This document shows positions 1-9,437 of a DNA stretch of 61,553 nt, piece after piece. The notes under the pieces are model-generated. The model saw only the letters and a program-made list of their open reading frames with translations, had not been told where the DNA came from and made no database searches. The stretch comes from an uncultured bacterium (GTDB taxonomy: Bacteria > Acidobacteriota > Thermoanaerobaculia > Multivoradales > J023). Within the stretch, counting starts at the first letter, position 1; the number at the start of each line of letters is the position of its first letter. The DNA lies in NCBI GenBank assembly GCA_937948815.1, contig CALFAM010000161.1:1-61553 (forward strand), in the 5' to 3' direction. The position numbers and the translations under genes were made by a program.

Positions 1-457
<457 letters not shown>

Positions 458-579
458 TCCTGCAATCGAGTCATGACCGAAGCCATGCTCGAGTATCTAC
501 TCGGTTTGCCCGTGCCTCGCGACACAAGCCATCTGAACTAACGTCCAGATGTGAATTGACGTTGACTTCTCTCTATCTA

Positions 580-591
580 GTTTTCAAAGAA
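580..591 (-). promoter_or_regulatory. boxA-like antitermination element in the rRNA leader
   Basis: On the minus strand the leader reads TTCTTTGAAAAC about 120 bases before the mature 16S 5' end. This resembles the bacterial boxA consensus (TGCTCTTTGAAAA), the NusB/S10-binding element that makes rRNA transcription resistant to premature termination. The position inside the leader, downstream of the promoter, is as expected. Confidence 0.7.
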
Positions 592-623
592 CCGGCGCTT
601 TGCCTCGCAAGGCGCGGTCGCTC

Positions 624-652
624 AGAGTAACTCTCAAACTCTCTCGTGTCAA
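624..652 (-). promoter_or_regulatory. rRNA operon sigma-70 promoter
   Basis: The minus strand has a perfect -35 TTGACA (647-652), a 17-base spacer and a -10 TACTCT (624-629). Transcription would start near 617, giving a leader of about 160 bases before the 16S gene. An A-rich stretch just upstream of the -35 (about 653-665) could act as an UP element. It is one of the two cleanest sigma-70 promoters in the window, as expected for an rRNA operon. Confidence 0.85.
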
Positions 653-782
653 CCCTTTTTTTAGGATTGTCAGCGATTCAGTTTTTTGAGGAAGCTGGTT
701 ACGACTGCGCGTCCCACTTTCCACCACCAGTCCGAGGACTGACCCGGAAGGGGAATTGCCTGCTAGGCGCTGCGCTCTCAAA

Positions 783-811
783 GATCCCGTTGGGGTTTCC
801 CCCGTCGGGAG
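783..811 (-). terminator. candidate terminator after purN
   Basis: Nested arms TCCCG/CGGGA and GGGG/CCCC form a hairpin just past the purN stop, ahead of the rRNA promoter. On the minus strand it is followed by only a short T-containing tail (TCTTTG). Placement is good, but the tail is weak for an intrinsic terminator. Confidence 0.5.
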
Positions 812-818
812 GCGAATA

Positions 819-1532
819 CTAGAGAGCTGTTAAGGGAGAGTCAACCCCCTTTTTGCTTTTTTCTTCGATCTCGTCCTCAAAGCGAACACGGCGCCCCTCG
901 ACGCGCCATGCGCGCCCGAGAAGACGCCGGAGCGCCTCAGGGTAGGCACGGTGCTCTTGGCGCAGAATTCGCGCTGCCAGGGCCGCCTCATCGTCATCGT
1001 CAGCGACCTGGACGGCCCGCTGCTCGACGATCGGGCCACTGTCGAGCCCCTCGTCCACGAGATGCACCGTGCAGCCGCTGAGCCGCACGCCGTAGTCCAA
1101 CGCCTGCCGCTGAGCATTGAGTCCTGGGAAGGCCGGCAGCAGGCTTGGATGGATGTTGACGATGCGCTGAGGAAAGGCGCGGACGAACGCCGCGCTCAGA
1201 ATTCTCATGTAGCCAGCCAGGCACACCCAGTCGACGCGCGCGTCACGCAGGGCGGCGATGACTTGGCGATCGTGCTCTTCGCGGCCGAGCAGCCCGCTCC
1301 CCGCCGATCGCTTCCGGGAGACGACGCACGTTTCGAGGCCACGTGCTCTGGCGGCCTCGAGGCCGGCTGCATCAGGTCGGTTGGAGAGTACGAGGGCAAT
1401 CTCTGCTGGCAGCTCGCCGCGATCCACGGCGTCAGCCAGGGCCATGAAATTGCTCCCGCGCCCAGATAACAGGATGCCGAGGCGCGTCTGCGACGACCGC
1501 CCCTGAGAACTGCTCTCGCTGGCCACCGTCAA
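819..1532 (-). CDS. purN: Phosphoribosylglycinamide formyltransferase PurN
   Basis: Transfers a formyl group from 10-formyl-tetrahydrofolate to GAR, the third step of de novo purine synthesis, in the cytosol. The 237-residue protein has the GRGSN phosphate-binding loop (24-28), the NIHPSLL motif (N126, H128) and D164 in EGLDSGP. These correspond in order and spacing to the catalytic Asn, His and Asp of the E. coli enzyme. The N-terminus is about 17 residues longer than usual, and a polar, lysine-containing tail follows residue 220. The start overlaps the purM stop by four bases (ATGA), so the two are translationally coupled. It is the last gene of the purine operon. Confidence 0.97.
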   Translation of the reverse strand: MTVASESSSQGRSSQTRLGILLSGRGSNFMALADAVDRGELPAEIALVLSNRPDAAGLEAARARGLETCVVSRKRSAGSGLLGREEHDRQVIAALRDARVDWVCLAGYMRILSAAFVRAFPQRIVNIHPSLLPAFPGLNAQRQALDYGVRLSGCTVHLVDEGLDSGPIVEQRAVQVADDDDEAALAARILRQEHRAYPEALRRLLGRAWRVEGRRVRFEDEIEEKSKKGVDSPLTAL

Positions 1533-2629
1533 GCCTCGCCAGCGGATCCCGAATCGTTGCCGCTCAGGTCGCCGACGCTGGGTCGGTCGGGAGGCGCGTC
1601 GTAGACGACGCCGGCGCCTCCCTTCTGGATACTGCCGATGGGAACCGCCTTCGCTCCACGCTTCTTGAGATCAGCAAGCATCTCACCGAGAGCGTCTGGG
1701 GCCACGACAGCGACCATGCCGATGCCCATGTTGAACACCTGCAGCATCTCCTCGTCAGACACACCGCCATGCTGCTGAAGAGCCCCGAACAGCTCCGGGA
1801 CTTCCCAGCTACCGAGTCGAATGAAGGCGTGCGTCTTCTTGGGCAGAATGCGCGGGAGGTTGTCGGTCAAGCCGCCACCGGTGATGTGGGCCAGCCCGTG
1901 GAGGCCTGGGTGTCTCAAGAAGGGGCGCAATGCGTCCAGGTAGGAGAGATGCGGATCGAGCAGCAGCTCGCCGACGCTCCGGCGATCCTGGAGGCCTGGC
2001 ACCGCGTCACCGATCGCGAGACCGAGCTGATCGAACAGCACACGGCGCGCCAAGGAGTAGCCATTGGTGTGCAGGCCGGCCGAGGGCAGACCGATGAGGA
2101 CGTCGCCGGCTTGCACTCGCGAACCATCCAAGAGCAGGCTGCGGTCGAGCATGCCGACGACGAAGCCCACGAGCTCGTGGTCACCGGGCTGGTAAAAGCC
2201 GGGCATCTCGGCCAGCTCTCCCCCCAGGAGCGCACAGCCGTTCGCGCGACACGCGCGGGCCACGCCGTCGACCAGGGCAACGACCGAATCGGGCTCCAGT
2301 ACGCCTGTACCGATGTAGTCGAGGAAGAAGAGCGGCACCGCCCCTTGAACCAGGATGTCGTTGACGCAGTGATTGACCAGATCCCCTCCCACCGTCGAGA
2401 AGTCGCCGGCTTCACGAGCCACCGCTAGCTTCGTGCCGACGCCATCCGCGGATGCCACCAGGACGGGATCTTCGATGCCCTTCAGGTCGGGCCGAAACAG
2501 GCCACCAAAGCTACCAAGCTCACTGAGAACGCCCGGCGTCGTGGTCGACTTGACCAGGGACTTGATGCGATCGAGTGCGCGATCTTGGGCGGCAATGTCG
2601 ACACCAGCGTCACGATAGGCCTGACTCAC
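1529..2629 (-). CDS. purM: Phosphoribosylformylglycinamidine cyclo-ligase PurM (AIR synthetase)
   Basis: Closes the imidazole ring of FGAM to give AIR with ATP hydrolysis, the fifth step of purine synthesis. The 366 residues contain the ADGVGTK nucleotide-binding motif near the N-terminus, the GGELAEMPG segment in the middle and the HITGGGLTDNLPR signature in the C-terminal domain. The length is slightly above the usual 340-350 because of a C-terminal polar tail. It is coupled to purN by a four-base overlap, and purF ends 50 bases upstream in the same direction. Confidence 0.97.
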   Translation of the reverse strand: MSQAYRDAGVDIAAQDRALDRIKSLVKSTTTPGVLSELGSFGGLFRPDLKGIEDPVLVASADGVGTKLAVAREAGDFSTVGGDLVNHCVNDILVQGAVPLFFLDYIGTGVLEPDSVVALVDGVARACRANGCALLGGELAEMPGFYQPGDHELVGFVVGMLDRSLLLDGSRVQAGDVLIGLPSAGLHTNGYSLARRVLFDQLGLAIGDAVPGLQDRRSVGELLLDPHLSYLDALRPFLRHPGLHGLAHITGGGLTDNLPRILPKKTHAFIRLGSWEVPELFGALQQHGGVSDEEMLQVFNMGIGMVAVVAPDALGEMLADLKKRGAKAVPIGSIQKGGAGVVYDAPPDRPSVGDLSGNDSGSAGEA

Positions 2630-2679
2630 CTCGACTCCTTAGGGGACGGTGTGTCTGAAACACGCTCCACTGGCGTGCT

Positions 2680-4074
2680 TTAGACACGCTCCTCGCTGTG
2701 AATGGGAAAGAGCACTTTCTGGCGATCATCTTGGGCTTCACTCGCCACCCGGTACTGCCCCGTCCAGCAGGCCGTGCAGTAGCTCTCTGGCGCACCCGAG
2801 AGGCAACCCAGCAACCCTTCGACGGATAGGTAGCCCAAGCTGTCGGCTTCGATGAATGCGCGGATGCCTTCGACATCGTGCTGGGATGCAATCAGCTCTT
2901 CTTTGCGCGGCGTGTTGATGCCGTAGTGACAGGGCCACCGCGTGGGGGGCGAGCTGATGCGCAGATGAACTTCCGCGGCGCCCGCCTCGCGCACCATGCG
3001 GACGATCTTGCGCGAGGTCGTCCCCCGGACGATGGAATCATCGACCAGGATCACCCGCTTGCCGGCGATCAGACGGCGGTCCGGGTTCAGCTTCACGCGT
3101 ACGCCGAAGTCTCGGATCGACTGTTGCGGCTGAATGAACGTTCGCCCGACGTAGTGGTTGCGCGTCATGCCGAGCTCGAACGGTAGACCCGATGCCCGGC
3201 TGTATCCGAGGGCCGGACACAGACCACTGTCGGGAACCGGCACCACGATGTCCGCGTCTGTCGGCTGCTCCTGAGCCAAGACCTGCCCCATCTGCGTGCG
3301 CACTTGCGCCACGCTGTCTTCGTAGACCTGACTGTCCGGACGGGCAAAATAGACGTGCTCGAAAGCACACCGGCTTGGTTGCGCAGCTTTTCCCATCTGG
3401 TAGCGGCGGACCGCACCATCTCGGGCCACCACGACCTCTCCCGGGTCGAGCTGCCCGATCATCTCGGCGCCGAGGAGGTCGAACGCACAGGTCTCCGACG
3501 CCACGCAGAAGGCATCTCCCAGCGTGCCCAAGGCGAGGGGACGAAAGCCGTTCGGATCGCGCGCGGCGACCAAACCTTGGCTGGTGAGCAGCAGCAGGGA
3601 ATACGCCCCTTCGACGACCCGCAGCGCCTCCAAGAGTGACTCGACCACGTCCTCACGCGGATTGCGCGCCATCAAGTGCAGAATGACCTCGGTGTCGCTG
3701 CTGGTCTGGAAGATCGAGCCCTCTTTCTCGAGCTTGCGACGCAGGCCGCGCGCATTGGTCAAGTTTCCGTTGTGAACGACTGCGAGCGGGCCATTGGCGG
3801 TGTTGACCACGATCGGCTGAGCGTTCAAAAAGGCACTGGCACCCGCTGTCGAATAGCGCGTATGGCCGATCGCGCTCTGGCCCGCCAGGCGCTCGAGCGT
3901 GGCGGGGCGAAAGACGTCCGCCACCAACCCCATTCCGCGCTCGACACGCATGTTGTCGCCATCCCAGGACACCATGCCCGAGCTCTCTTGGCCGCGATGT
4001 TGAAGCGCGTAGAGCCCGAGGTAGGTAAACCCAGAAGCTTCCGGATGGTTCTCGATACCGAAGATGCCGCACAT
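2680..4074 (-). CDS. purF: Amidophosphoribosyltransferase PurF
   Basis: Catalyses the committed first step of purine synthesis, PRPP plus glutamine to phosphoribosylamine. Cys2 directly follows the initiator Met, so the Ntn glutaminase nucleophile would be exposed by Met removal without a longer propeptide. The glutaminase domain shows YALQHRGQES, HNGNL (101-105) and SSDTE (125-129). The PRPP loop VILVDDSIVRGTT lies at 341-353. Cysteines at 236, 382, 433 and 436 match in position the four [4Fe-4S] ligands of the Bacillus-type enzyme, so an oxygen-sensitive cluster is likely. No good ribosome binding site is seen; a TAGGAT hexamer lies seven bases upstream of the ATG. Confidence 0.97.
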   Translation of the reverse strand: MCGIFGIENHPEASGFTYLGLYALQHRGQESSGMVSWDGDNMRVERGMGLVADVFRPATLERLAGQSAIGHTRYSTAGASAFLNAQPIVVNTANGPLAVVHNGNLTNARGLRRKLEKEGSIFQTSSDTEVILHLMARNPREDVVESLLEALRVVEGAYSLLLLTSQGLVAARDPNGFRPLALGTLGDAFCVASETCAFDLLGAEMIGQLDPGEVVVARDGAVRRYQMGKAAQPSRCAFEHVYFARPDSQVYEDSVAQVRTQMGQVLAQEQPTDADIVVPVPDSGLCPALGYSRASGLPFELGMTRNHYVGRTFIQPQQSIRDFGVRVKLNPDRRLIAGKRVILVDDSIVRGTTSRKIVRMVREAGAAEVHLRISSPPTRWPCHYGINTPRKEELIASQHDVEGIRAFIEADSLGYLSVEGLLGCLSGAPESYCTACWTGQYRVASEAQDDRQKVLFPIHSEERV

Positions 4075-4081
4075 GGGCTCT

Positions 4082-4087
4082 ATCCTA
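4082..4087 (-). promoter_or_regulatory. candidate -10 of a short-leader purF promoter
   Basis: On the minus strand TAGGAT ends seven bases before the purF ATG, and no ribosome binding site is visible. A 207-base gap separates purF from purL, so an internal promoter is plausible. No clear -35 was found. The layout resembles the leaderless pattern seen at four other genes in this window. Confidence 0.35.
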
Positions 4088-4281
4088 CGTAGTCGGCCGA
4101 TTGCCGGTTGGCGCCCGAAGGCTCGTCATACGAAGACGTGGCGCCCAAAGTCTGGAAGATTCGGGCGAGGAGGCTACCGCACTCGTCGCCCTGCTGTCTC
4201 TTCACGGGCACCCCAAACACTGGTGCCGACGAGCTTACTCGCCGGCTGTCGCCGAATGTCGCGCCCCCTTCATGCTCGCGC

Positions 4282-6558
4282 TCATTGTTCGAGCGCACGG
4301 GGCAAGGCCGTCAGCCACGTCTGATGGAGGTCTTCGACCGCTGCGTCGATTGCACCACCGTCCGCCCGGATGGTCAGTCGATCGCCGCCGACCTGGCCGA
4401 CATCCCGCGCGACGACCCCTCCGGACTCGGCCCTCGCGAGCACCGTGTCGACGTGCTCCGGTGCGACCGCCACCAGCGCACGTCCTTGGCTCTCCGAGAA
4501 CAGGTGCGTCGGCGAGAGGGCGACGTCGATCTCCGCCCCGTGGCATACCGCCTGGCCGCGCGTGGCCCCGCCAGGCGCACCGCCAAAGCAGGCTTCCGCC
4601 AGCGCGACGGCCAAACCGCCTTCGGAGAGGTCGTGGGCGGTATGGACCCACCCCTGACCAATGCACTCCCGAAGCAGCCTGGCAAGCCGCGCCTCGGCCT
4701 CCAGATCAACCTTGGGCGGGTGCCCTTGCTCGATGTCGTACAGCAGCCGCAGGTAGGCCGATCCACCGTGCTCCCCTGCGTCCTCTCCGAGCAGGATCAC
4801 CCGGTCACCCGCGTGGGTGAAGTGCGATCGGGGAACGTGGGCGATCTCCGGAATCACCCCGACCATCGCAACGGTCGGCGTCGGATGAATCGAGGAGCCG
4901 TCGGTCTCGTTATAGAACGAGACATTGCCCGAGACCACCGGCACTGCGAGAGACTCACAGCCAGCCACCATGCCCGCGACGCACTCCTTGAACTGCCAGG
5001 AGATCTCCGGATTCTCGGGATTGCCGAAGTTCAGGCAATCGGTCAGCCCCACCGGCTTGGCGCCGGCGCAAGCGAGATTGCGCACGGCCTCGGCAACAGC
5101 TTGCGCCCCACCGGTCCGCGGGTCGAGCCAGCAATAGACCGGGTTGACGTCGCTGACGAGTGCCAACCCGCTCGACGTTCCCTTGAGGAGCAAGACCGCG
5201 GCGTCGCCGCCCGGGCCGATCGCCGTGTTGGTGCGCACCGTGTGATCGTACTGTCGCCAGATCCAGTCCTTGGAACCGAGGTTCGGCGTGTCCAACATGC
5301 GTCGCAGAGCATCCGTCGGATCCTCTGCCGGCGGCACCTCCGGAGCAGCTTGGCGTGCCGCGAGATCTCCCGGCACAGCGGTCGGACGCTCGAGTACCGG
5401 CGCACTCTCGGTCAGCGGCAGAATCGGCATGTCGGCGTAGGTCTGACCGTTCATGGCGATGCGTGCTCGCCCATCGTCCGTGATCCGGCCGATGGTCTCG
5501 ACCTCCAAACCCCAGCGTTCGAAGACCTTCGCCACCTCCTCTCGCCGACCTCGCTCCGTGACGAGAAGCATGCGCTCCTGCGACTCCGAGAGCATGATCT
5601 CGTAGGGCACCAGCCCTTCCTCGCGCAAGGGCACGCGATCGAGTTCGAGGTGCATGCCGACATCGCCTCGGCCGGCCATCTCGAATGCGCTCGAGGTCAG
5701 GCCAGCGGCACCCATGTCCTGAATCGCCACGACAGCGCCGGTCTTGAGCGCTTCGAGCGTCGCCTCGATCAGAATCTTCTCGGTGAAAGGGTCACCGACC
5801 TGGACGGTCGGTCGACGCGCCTCGGCCTCGGTATCGAACGATTCCGAGGCCATGGTGGCGCCATGAATGCCATCGCGCCCGGTGCGGCTCCCGGCGTACA
5901 GGACCGGATTGCCGACCCCGGCCGCGCGCGCGTGGGCGAGCTGCTCCCGGCGGGCCAATCCGAGGGCGAAGGCGTTGACCAGGATGTTGCCGTCGTAGCT
6001 CTTGTGGAAACCCGTCTCCCCACCGACAGTCGGGATGCCGACACAGTTGCCATAACCGCCGATGCCGCGCACCACGCCATCGACCAGGTGGCGCATGCGG
6101 GGTGCATCGATCTGCCCGAATCGTAGCGAGTCCATGCAGGCGACGGGCCGAGCGCCCATGGTGAAGACATCGCGCAAGATCCCGCCGACGCCTGTCGCGG
6201 CGCCCTGGAAGGGCTCGATGTAGCTCGGATGGTTGTGGCTCTCCATCTTGAACGCCGCCACCCAGCCATGACCGACGTCGACCACGCCGGCATTCTCCCC
6301 CGGGCCTTGGACGACATGCTCACCCTCGGTGGGGAACGTCCGCAGATAGATCTTGGAGCTCTTGTAGGAACAGTGCTCCGACCACAACGAGGACGTGATG
6401 CCCAGCTCGGTCCAGCTCGGCTCGCGCTCGAGAAGCTTCTGGAGCAGCTCGTACTCCTGATCCGACAACCCGTGCTCGCGGGCCATCTCGACATTGACCG
6501 TGTGCTCGCTCACCGGGGCCGGTGCCCCGGAAGACGCCTTCTTCTCCTCGCCGCTCAT
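4282..6558 (-). CDS. purL: Phosphoribosylformylglycinamidine synthase subunit PurL (small type)
   Basis: ATP-dependent synthetase subunit that converts FGAR to FGAM using ammonia from PurQ. At 758 residues it is the short PurL of PurSLQ systems rather than the about 1300-residue fused enzyme. The SEHCSYK (60-66) and ESHNHPS (106-112) motifs and the [10 protein letters not shown] segment are the family's active-site regions. A polar N-terminal extension of about 20 residues precedes the domain. Its start overlaps the purQ stop by four bases. The stop lies 207 bases from purF. Confidence 0.97.
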   Translation of the reverse strand: MSGEEKKASSGAPAPVSEHTVNVEMAREHGLSDQEYELLQKLLEREPSWTELGITSSLWSEHCSYKSSKIYLRTFPTEGEHVVQGPGENAGVVDVGHGWVAAFKMESHNHPSYIEPFQGAATGVGGILRDVFTMGARPVACMDSLRFGQIDAPRMRHLVDGVVRGIGGYGNCVGIPTVGGETGFHKSYDGNILVNAFALGLARREQLAHARAAGVGNPVLYAGSRTGRDGIHGATMASESFDTEAEARRPTVQVGDPFTEKILIEATLEALKTGAVVAIQDMGAAGLTSSAFEMAGRGDVGMHLELDRVPLREEGLVPYEIMLSESQERMLLVTERGRREEVAKVFERWGLEVETIGRITDDGRARIAMNGQTYADMPILPLTESAPVLERPTAVPGDLAARQAAPEVPPAEDPTDALRRMLDTPNLGSKDWIWRQYDHTVRTNTAIGPGGDAAVLLLKGTSSGLALVSDVNPVYCWLDPRTGGAQAVAEAVRNLACAGAKPVGLTDCLNFGNPENPEISWQFKECVAGMVAGCESLAVPVVSGNVSFYNETDGSSIHPTPTVAMVGVIPEIAHVPRSHFTHAGDRVILLGEDAGEHGGSAYLRLLYDIEQGHPPKVDLEAEARLARLLRECIGQGWVHTAHDLSEGGLAVALAEACFGGAPGGATRGQAVCHGAEIDVALSPTHLFSESQGRALVAVAPEHVDTVLARAESGGVVARDVGQVGGDRLTIRADGGAIDAAVEDLHQTWLTALPRALEQ

Positions 6559-7256
6559 GCCGAGAGCCTCACCGTTTCACCAATCAATGACTCGAAGAGC
6601 ACGAGACCGTCCTCATTGCCCAGGACGGCTTCGGCACAGCGCTCGGGATGGGGCATCAGGCCGAGCACGTTGCCATGCTCGTTGGTGATGGCGGCGATCG
6701 ACCGGGCCGACCCATTGACGTTGCTCTGCGGATCCGTCTCGCCACGCTGAGAGACATAGCGAAACACCACCTGATTCGCCGCTTCCAGCGTGTCGAGACG
6801 GTCTTCGTGATCTGCGTAGTTGCCTTCGGCATGGGCAATCGGGAGTCGGATGACCTGCCCAGCCTCGTAGTGGCGGGTGAAGGGCAGATCGGCTCGCTCG
6901 ACGCGCAAGAAGACGTCGTCGCAGATGAAGCGGAGGTCGCGGTTTCTGCGCATCGCGCCGGGCAGCAGCCCAGACTCCAGGAGAACCTGGAAGCCATTGC
7001 AGATACCGAGCACCAGACCACCGTTTGCGGCATGCTGTTTGACTGCGGCCATGATGGGAGACAGCGCGGCCATGGAACCCGCTCGCAGGTAGTCTCCATA
7101 GGCAAAGCCTCCTGGCAGGACCACCAGATCAGCCCCGTCGAGTGACGCTTGATCGTGCCAGAGGAAGGTCACCTCTTGGCCGACCACGTGCTTCAGGACG
7201 TGGTAGACGTCGTGGTCGCAGTTGCTTCCTGGAAAGACGACAACGCCGCACTTCAT
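6555..7256 (-). CDS. purQ: Phosphoribosylformylglycinamidine synthase subunit PurQ (glutaminase)
   Basis: Class I glutamine amidotransferase that delivers ammonia to PurL. The start is the ATG giving [16 protein letters not shown], because this is where family members begin and because it overlaps the purS stop as ATGA; the frame is open for 21 more codons upstream, but that stretch lies inside purS. The catalytic triad is C86 (in GICNGFQ), H203 and E205 (in PHPE). The length of 233 residues fits the family. Confidence 0.96.
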   Translation of the reverse strand: MKCGVVVFPGSNCDHDVYHVLKHVVGQEVTFLWHDQASLDGADLVVLPGGFAYGDYLRAGSMAALSPIMAAVKQHAANGGLVLGICNGFQVLLESGLLPGAMRRNRDLRFICDDVFLRVERADLPFTRHYEAGQVIRLPIAHAEGNYADHEDRLDTLEAANQVVFRYVSQRGETDPQSNVNGSARSIAAITNEHGNVLGLMPHPERCAEAVLGNEDGLVLFESLIGETVRLSA

Positions 7257-7561
7257 GAGTCGTCGGCTCCCGAACCGCCTGCCGAGTCGTCCTCGGCAGG
7301 CTCGACCTCGATGGTCCAATCCTCCATGACCGGGTTGGCCAGGAGCTGCTCGGCCATCTCCTCGACGCCGGCGCGCGCAGTCTCCAGATCCTTCGCCTGG
7401 ACCGTGAGTCGGAACACCTTGCCCGCGCGCACGTCGCTGACGCCTTCATAGCCGAGGCGTGCGAGCGAGTTCTCGATCGCCTTGCCTTGTGGGTCCAAAA
7501 CCGCCCCGCGCGGCATCACAGCCACGCACGCGTCGAAAATGGGTTGATTCTTCTTGCTCAT
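7253..7561 (-). CDS. purS: Phosphoribosylformylglycinamidine synthase subunit PurS
   Basis: Small subunit that holds PurL and PurQ together in the PurSLQ complex. The sequence has the family pattern: a first beta strand (ACVAVMPRGAVLDPQG), then KAIENSLARLGY and VRAGKVFRL. At 102 residues it is about 20 longer than most PurS because of an acidic, Gly/Ser-rich C-terminal tail. It overlaps purQ and the upstream metallo-hydrolase gene by four bases each, so all are probably translated from one message. Confidence 0.95.
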   Translation of the reverse strand: MSKKNQPIFDACVAVMPRGAVLDPQGKAIENSLARLGYEGVSDVRAGKVFRLTVQAKDLETARAGVEEMAEQLLANPVMEDWTIEVEPAEDDSAGGSGADDS

Positions 7562-8394
7562 CCGTTGTTCTCGCTGCTGTTCCCCGAACTTCGATCTTGG
7601 ATCTCGATCCAGGGCGTGGGCTGGAATTGGCTGCTGACCACGAGGTCGAGCGAAGCACGCTCGCGGTCGAGCCGTTCACCGAGGGTATCCAGCGCCAGCG
7701 CCGGAAGGTTGTTGGTACGTGACAGGTGGTAGAGCACGACCGTCTGCAGGCGATCGTCGAGAAGCTCGGCCAAACCTGAGGCTGCATCTTCGTTAGACAG
7801 ATGACCATAGCGCCCAGCAACACGCTGCTTCAGGTGCCATGGATAGGGCCCCTCTCGGAGCATGGTGAGATCGTGATTGGTCTCGAGAATCAGACAGTCG
7901 AGATCGTGCAGGCGCGCCCAGGCGAGCTGGCTCCGACAGCCGAGGTCGCTGGCCAGGCCAAGGCGGTGACCGGCTTCGTCTTCGACCACGTACCCAACCG
8001 GCTCGGCCGCATCGTGCGGCACCGAAAAGGCCTCGACGTGAAATCCCTCGATCTCGAAGGGCTGACCCGAGCGCACGACATGGCTCACCGGAAGCTTCGG
8101 AGGTTCGTCGAAAGGAAGGGTGTCGGTCACCAGCTTGGCGGCACGCAATGTACCTGCGGTGGCGTAGATCGGCATCTGGTGACGCCGCGCCAACCGAACG
8201 GCGCCGCGCACATGGTCGCCATGCTCGTGGGTGAGCAGCAATGCGCCCACGGAGCGCGCATTTTCGCCCAGCGCACCAAGCCGCTGTTCGACCTGCCGGC
8301 AAGAGAAACCGGCGTCGATCAATACGCGATGCTTGCCCGAGGCAACCACCACCGCGTTACCGCTGCTGCCCGAACCGAGCACCGCCACGCGCAT
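7558..8394 (-). CDS. MBL-fold metallo-hydrolase, YycJ/WalJ-like
   Basis: Predicted cytosolic metal-dependent hydrolase of the metallo-beta-lactamase fold. The N-terminus has the GSGSSGN signature typical of the YycJ/WalJ group, followed by THEHGDH (H56, H58, D60, H61) that binds two metals. The length of 278 residues is typical. Family members are proposed to act on nucleic acids, but the substrate here is unknown. It overlaps purS by four bases, which places it in the purine operon although no purine role is established. Confidence 0.88.
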   Translation of the reverse strand: MRVAVLGSGSSGNAVVVASGKHRVLIDAGFSCRQVEQRLGALGENARSVGALLLTHEHGDHVRGAVRLARRHQMPIYATAGTLRAAKLVTDTLPFDEPPKLPVSHVVRSGQPFEIEGFHVEAFSVPHDAAEPVGYVVEDEAGHRLGLASDLGCRSQLAWARLHDLDCLILETNHDLTMLREGPYPWHLKQRVAGRYGHLSNEDAASGLAELLDDRLQTVVLYHLSRTNNLPALALDTLGERLDRERASLDLVVSSQFQPTPWIEIQDRSSGNSSENNG

Positions 8395-8475
8395 CGTGGC
8401 GAACCGTATCAGGTCACAACGACTACGAGCCCGCCTTTCTCACCGGAAGTCGAACCAGGCGCTCGAGGCAGGCAA

Positions 8476-9237
8476 CTAGAAGGTGTAGATCTTCCCCTGT
8501 TCGAGGAAGTCGAGATCGGGGTTCTTCATCCGCCGAACCTCTTCTCGAATGGCATCGACGCAAGGGGGCTTGAGGTGGTGCAGCAACACCGGCACACGCT
8601 TTTCGAGCTTCTCGAGCTCGAGGGCGAGGGTCTGCGGCGTCAGGTGGAAGGAAACGTCCGCGATGCGCTGGAGGTCACTCGAGAAGCTGACGTCGATGGC
8701 CACGGCTTCGAGGTTGCGGGTCTGGTTCGCCACCTCCCACAGACGCTGGGTCGGCCCGGTGTCACTGGACCACAAGAAGGCCTTGCCGTCTTGCTCGATC
8801 AGGAATCCCTGGGTCGGCACCAGGTGGTCCACAGGGATCGGGGTGATCCGCACACCATCGATCTCGATGGGCACCTCGTCGCGCAGCTCGTGGAAGCGCA
8901 CCGCGGGCAGCAGGTGGTTCGGCAGGCGCGTGAAGTCCGGCCAGGTGGCGTTGTTGAAGAGGTACTTGCGGATCGCGTAGACGGTCGCTTGCGACGTATA
9001 GACGTCGATGTTCTTTTCGGCTCGACTGAACACGTTCTCGATGAAGAACGGCATCGAGTTGGTGTGGTCCATGTGCGAATGGGTGAGCAGGATGCTGTGG
9101 ACCAGTAGCTGCCGTTCGATCGGCAATGCCTGCGACAACGAGCCTGCATCGAGCGCGATGCAGTCGTTGATCAAGAGGCAGGTCATCCGGCACCCCAGAC
9201 TTTCCCCGCCGTAACCTCCGAGAACTTCGATCTTCAT
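8476..9237 (-). CDS. MBL-fold hydrolase resembling class II 3',5'-cyclic nucleotide phosphodiesterase
   Basis: The start at MKIEVLGGYGGE is chosen because the beta-strand/Gly-rich opening is the first conserved element; a longer open frame upstream has Arg-rich, non-conserved sequence. The metal-binding motif THSHMDH (H53, H55, D57, H58) matches the HxHxDH of CpdP-like phosphodiesterases, followed by a conserved NSMPFF segment. Later conserved points are IPVDHLVPTQGFLI and SSDTGPT. The protein is 253 residues, and substrate specificity for cAMP is inferred only from this resemblance. It lies 81 bases upstream of the YycJ-like gene on the same strand. Confidence 0.8.
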   Translation of the reverse strand: MKIEVLGGYGGESLGCRMTCLLINDCIALDAGSLSQALPIERQLLVHSILLTHSHMDHTNSMPFFIENVFSRAEKNIDVYTSQATVYAIRKYLFNNATWPDFTRLPNHLLPAVRFHELRDEVPIEIDGVRITPIPVDHLVPTQGFLIEQDGKAFLWSSDTGPTQRLWEVANQTRNLEAVAIDVSFSSDLQRIADVSFHLTPQTLALELEKLEKRVPVLLHHLKPPCVDAIREEVRRMKNPDLDFLEQGKIYTF

Positions 9238-9346
9238 GTGAACGAGAACTGTCTCCCTGCCCGCCCAACTCGCCCTTGGCTGCACGCGCTCCGCCGCGGG
9301 CATGCAGGACGATTTGAACGAGGTTCGCGCGGATTGTACCCGATCG

Positions 9347-9376
9347 CAAAAACGGGGCACGTACACACGTGCCCCG
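9347..9376 (-). terminator. intrinsic terminator of the envelope operon
   Basis: Perfect nine-base arms GGGGCACGT and ACGTGCCCC around a four-base loop are followed on the minus strand by GTTTTTG. It lies 62 bases past the stop of the large surface protein gene. This is one of the two clearest Rho-independent terminators in the window. Confidence 0.85.
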
Positions 9377-9437
9377 CCCATGATTCGGTGTCGCGATTTG
9401 GCTCGCGACGCGCGCGTTCCGCGCGCTGAAGCGTCAA

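Larger units (their letters stand above)
458..818. other. rRNA leader and purN-rrs intergenic region
   Basis: There is no protein gene here. It holds the rRNA leader with boxA (580-591), the rRNA promoter (624-652), an AT-richer stretch upstream of the promoter and, at 785-810, a hairpin that probably ends the purine operon. Nothing else was recognised. Confidence 0.8.

Noticed and set aside
4080-4298. A 72-codon frame between purL and purF on the minus strand
   Set aside because: It overlaps the purL end, has no convincing ribosome binding site and encodes no recognisable protein; the gap more likely holds the purF promoter.
4108-6126. A 672-codon open frame on the plus strand antisense to purL
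   Set aside because: purL is a certain gene here; high GC leaves the opposite frame open. The antisense product shows no domain and is a typical high-GC shadow.
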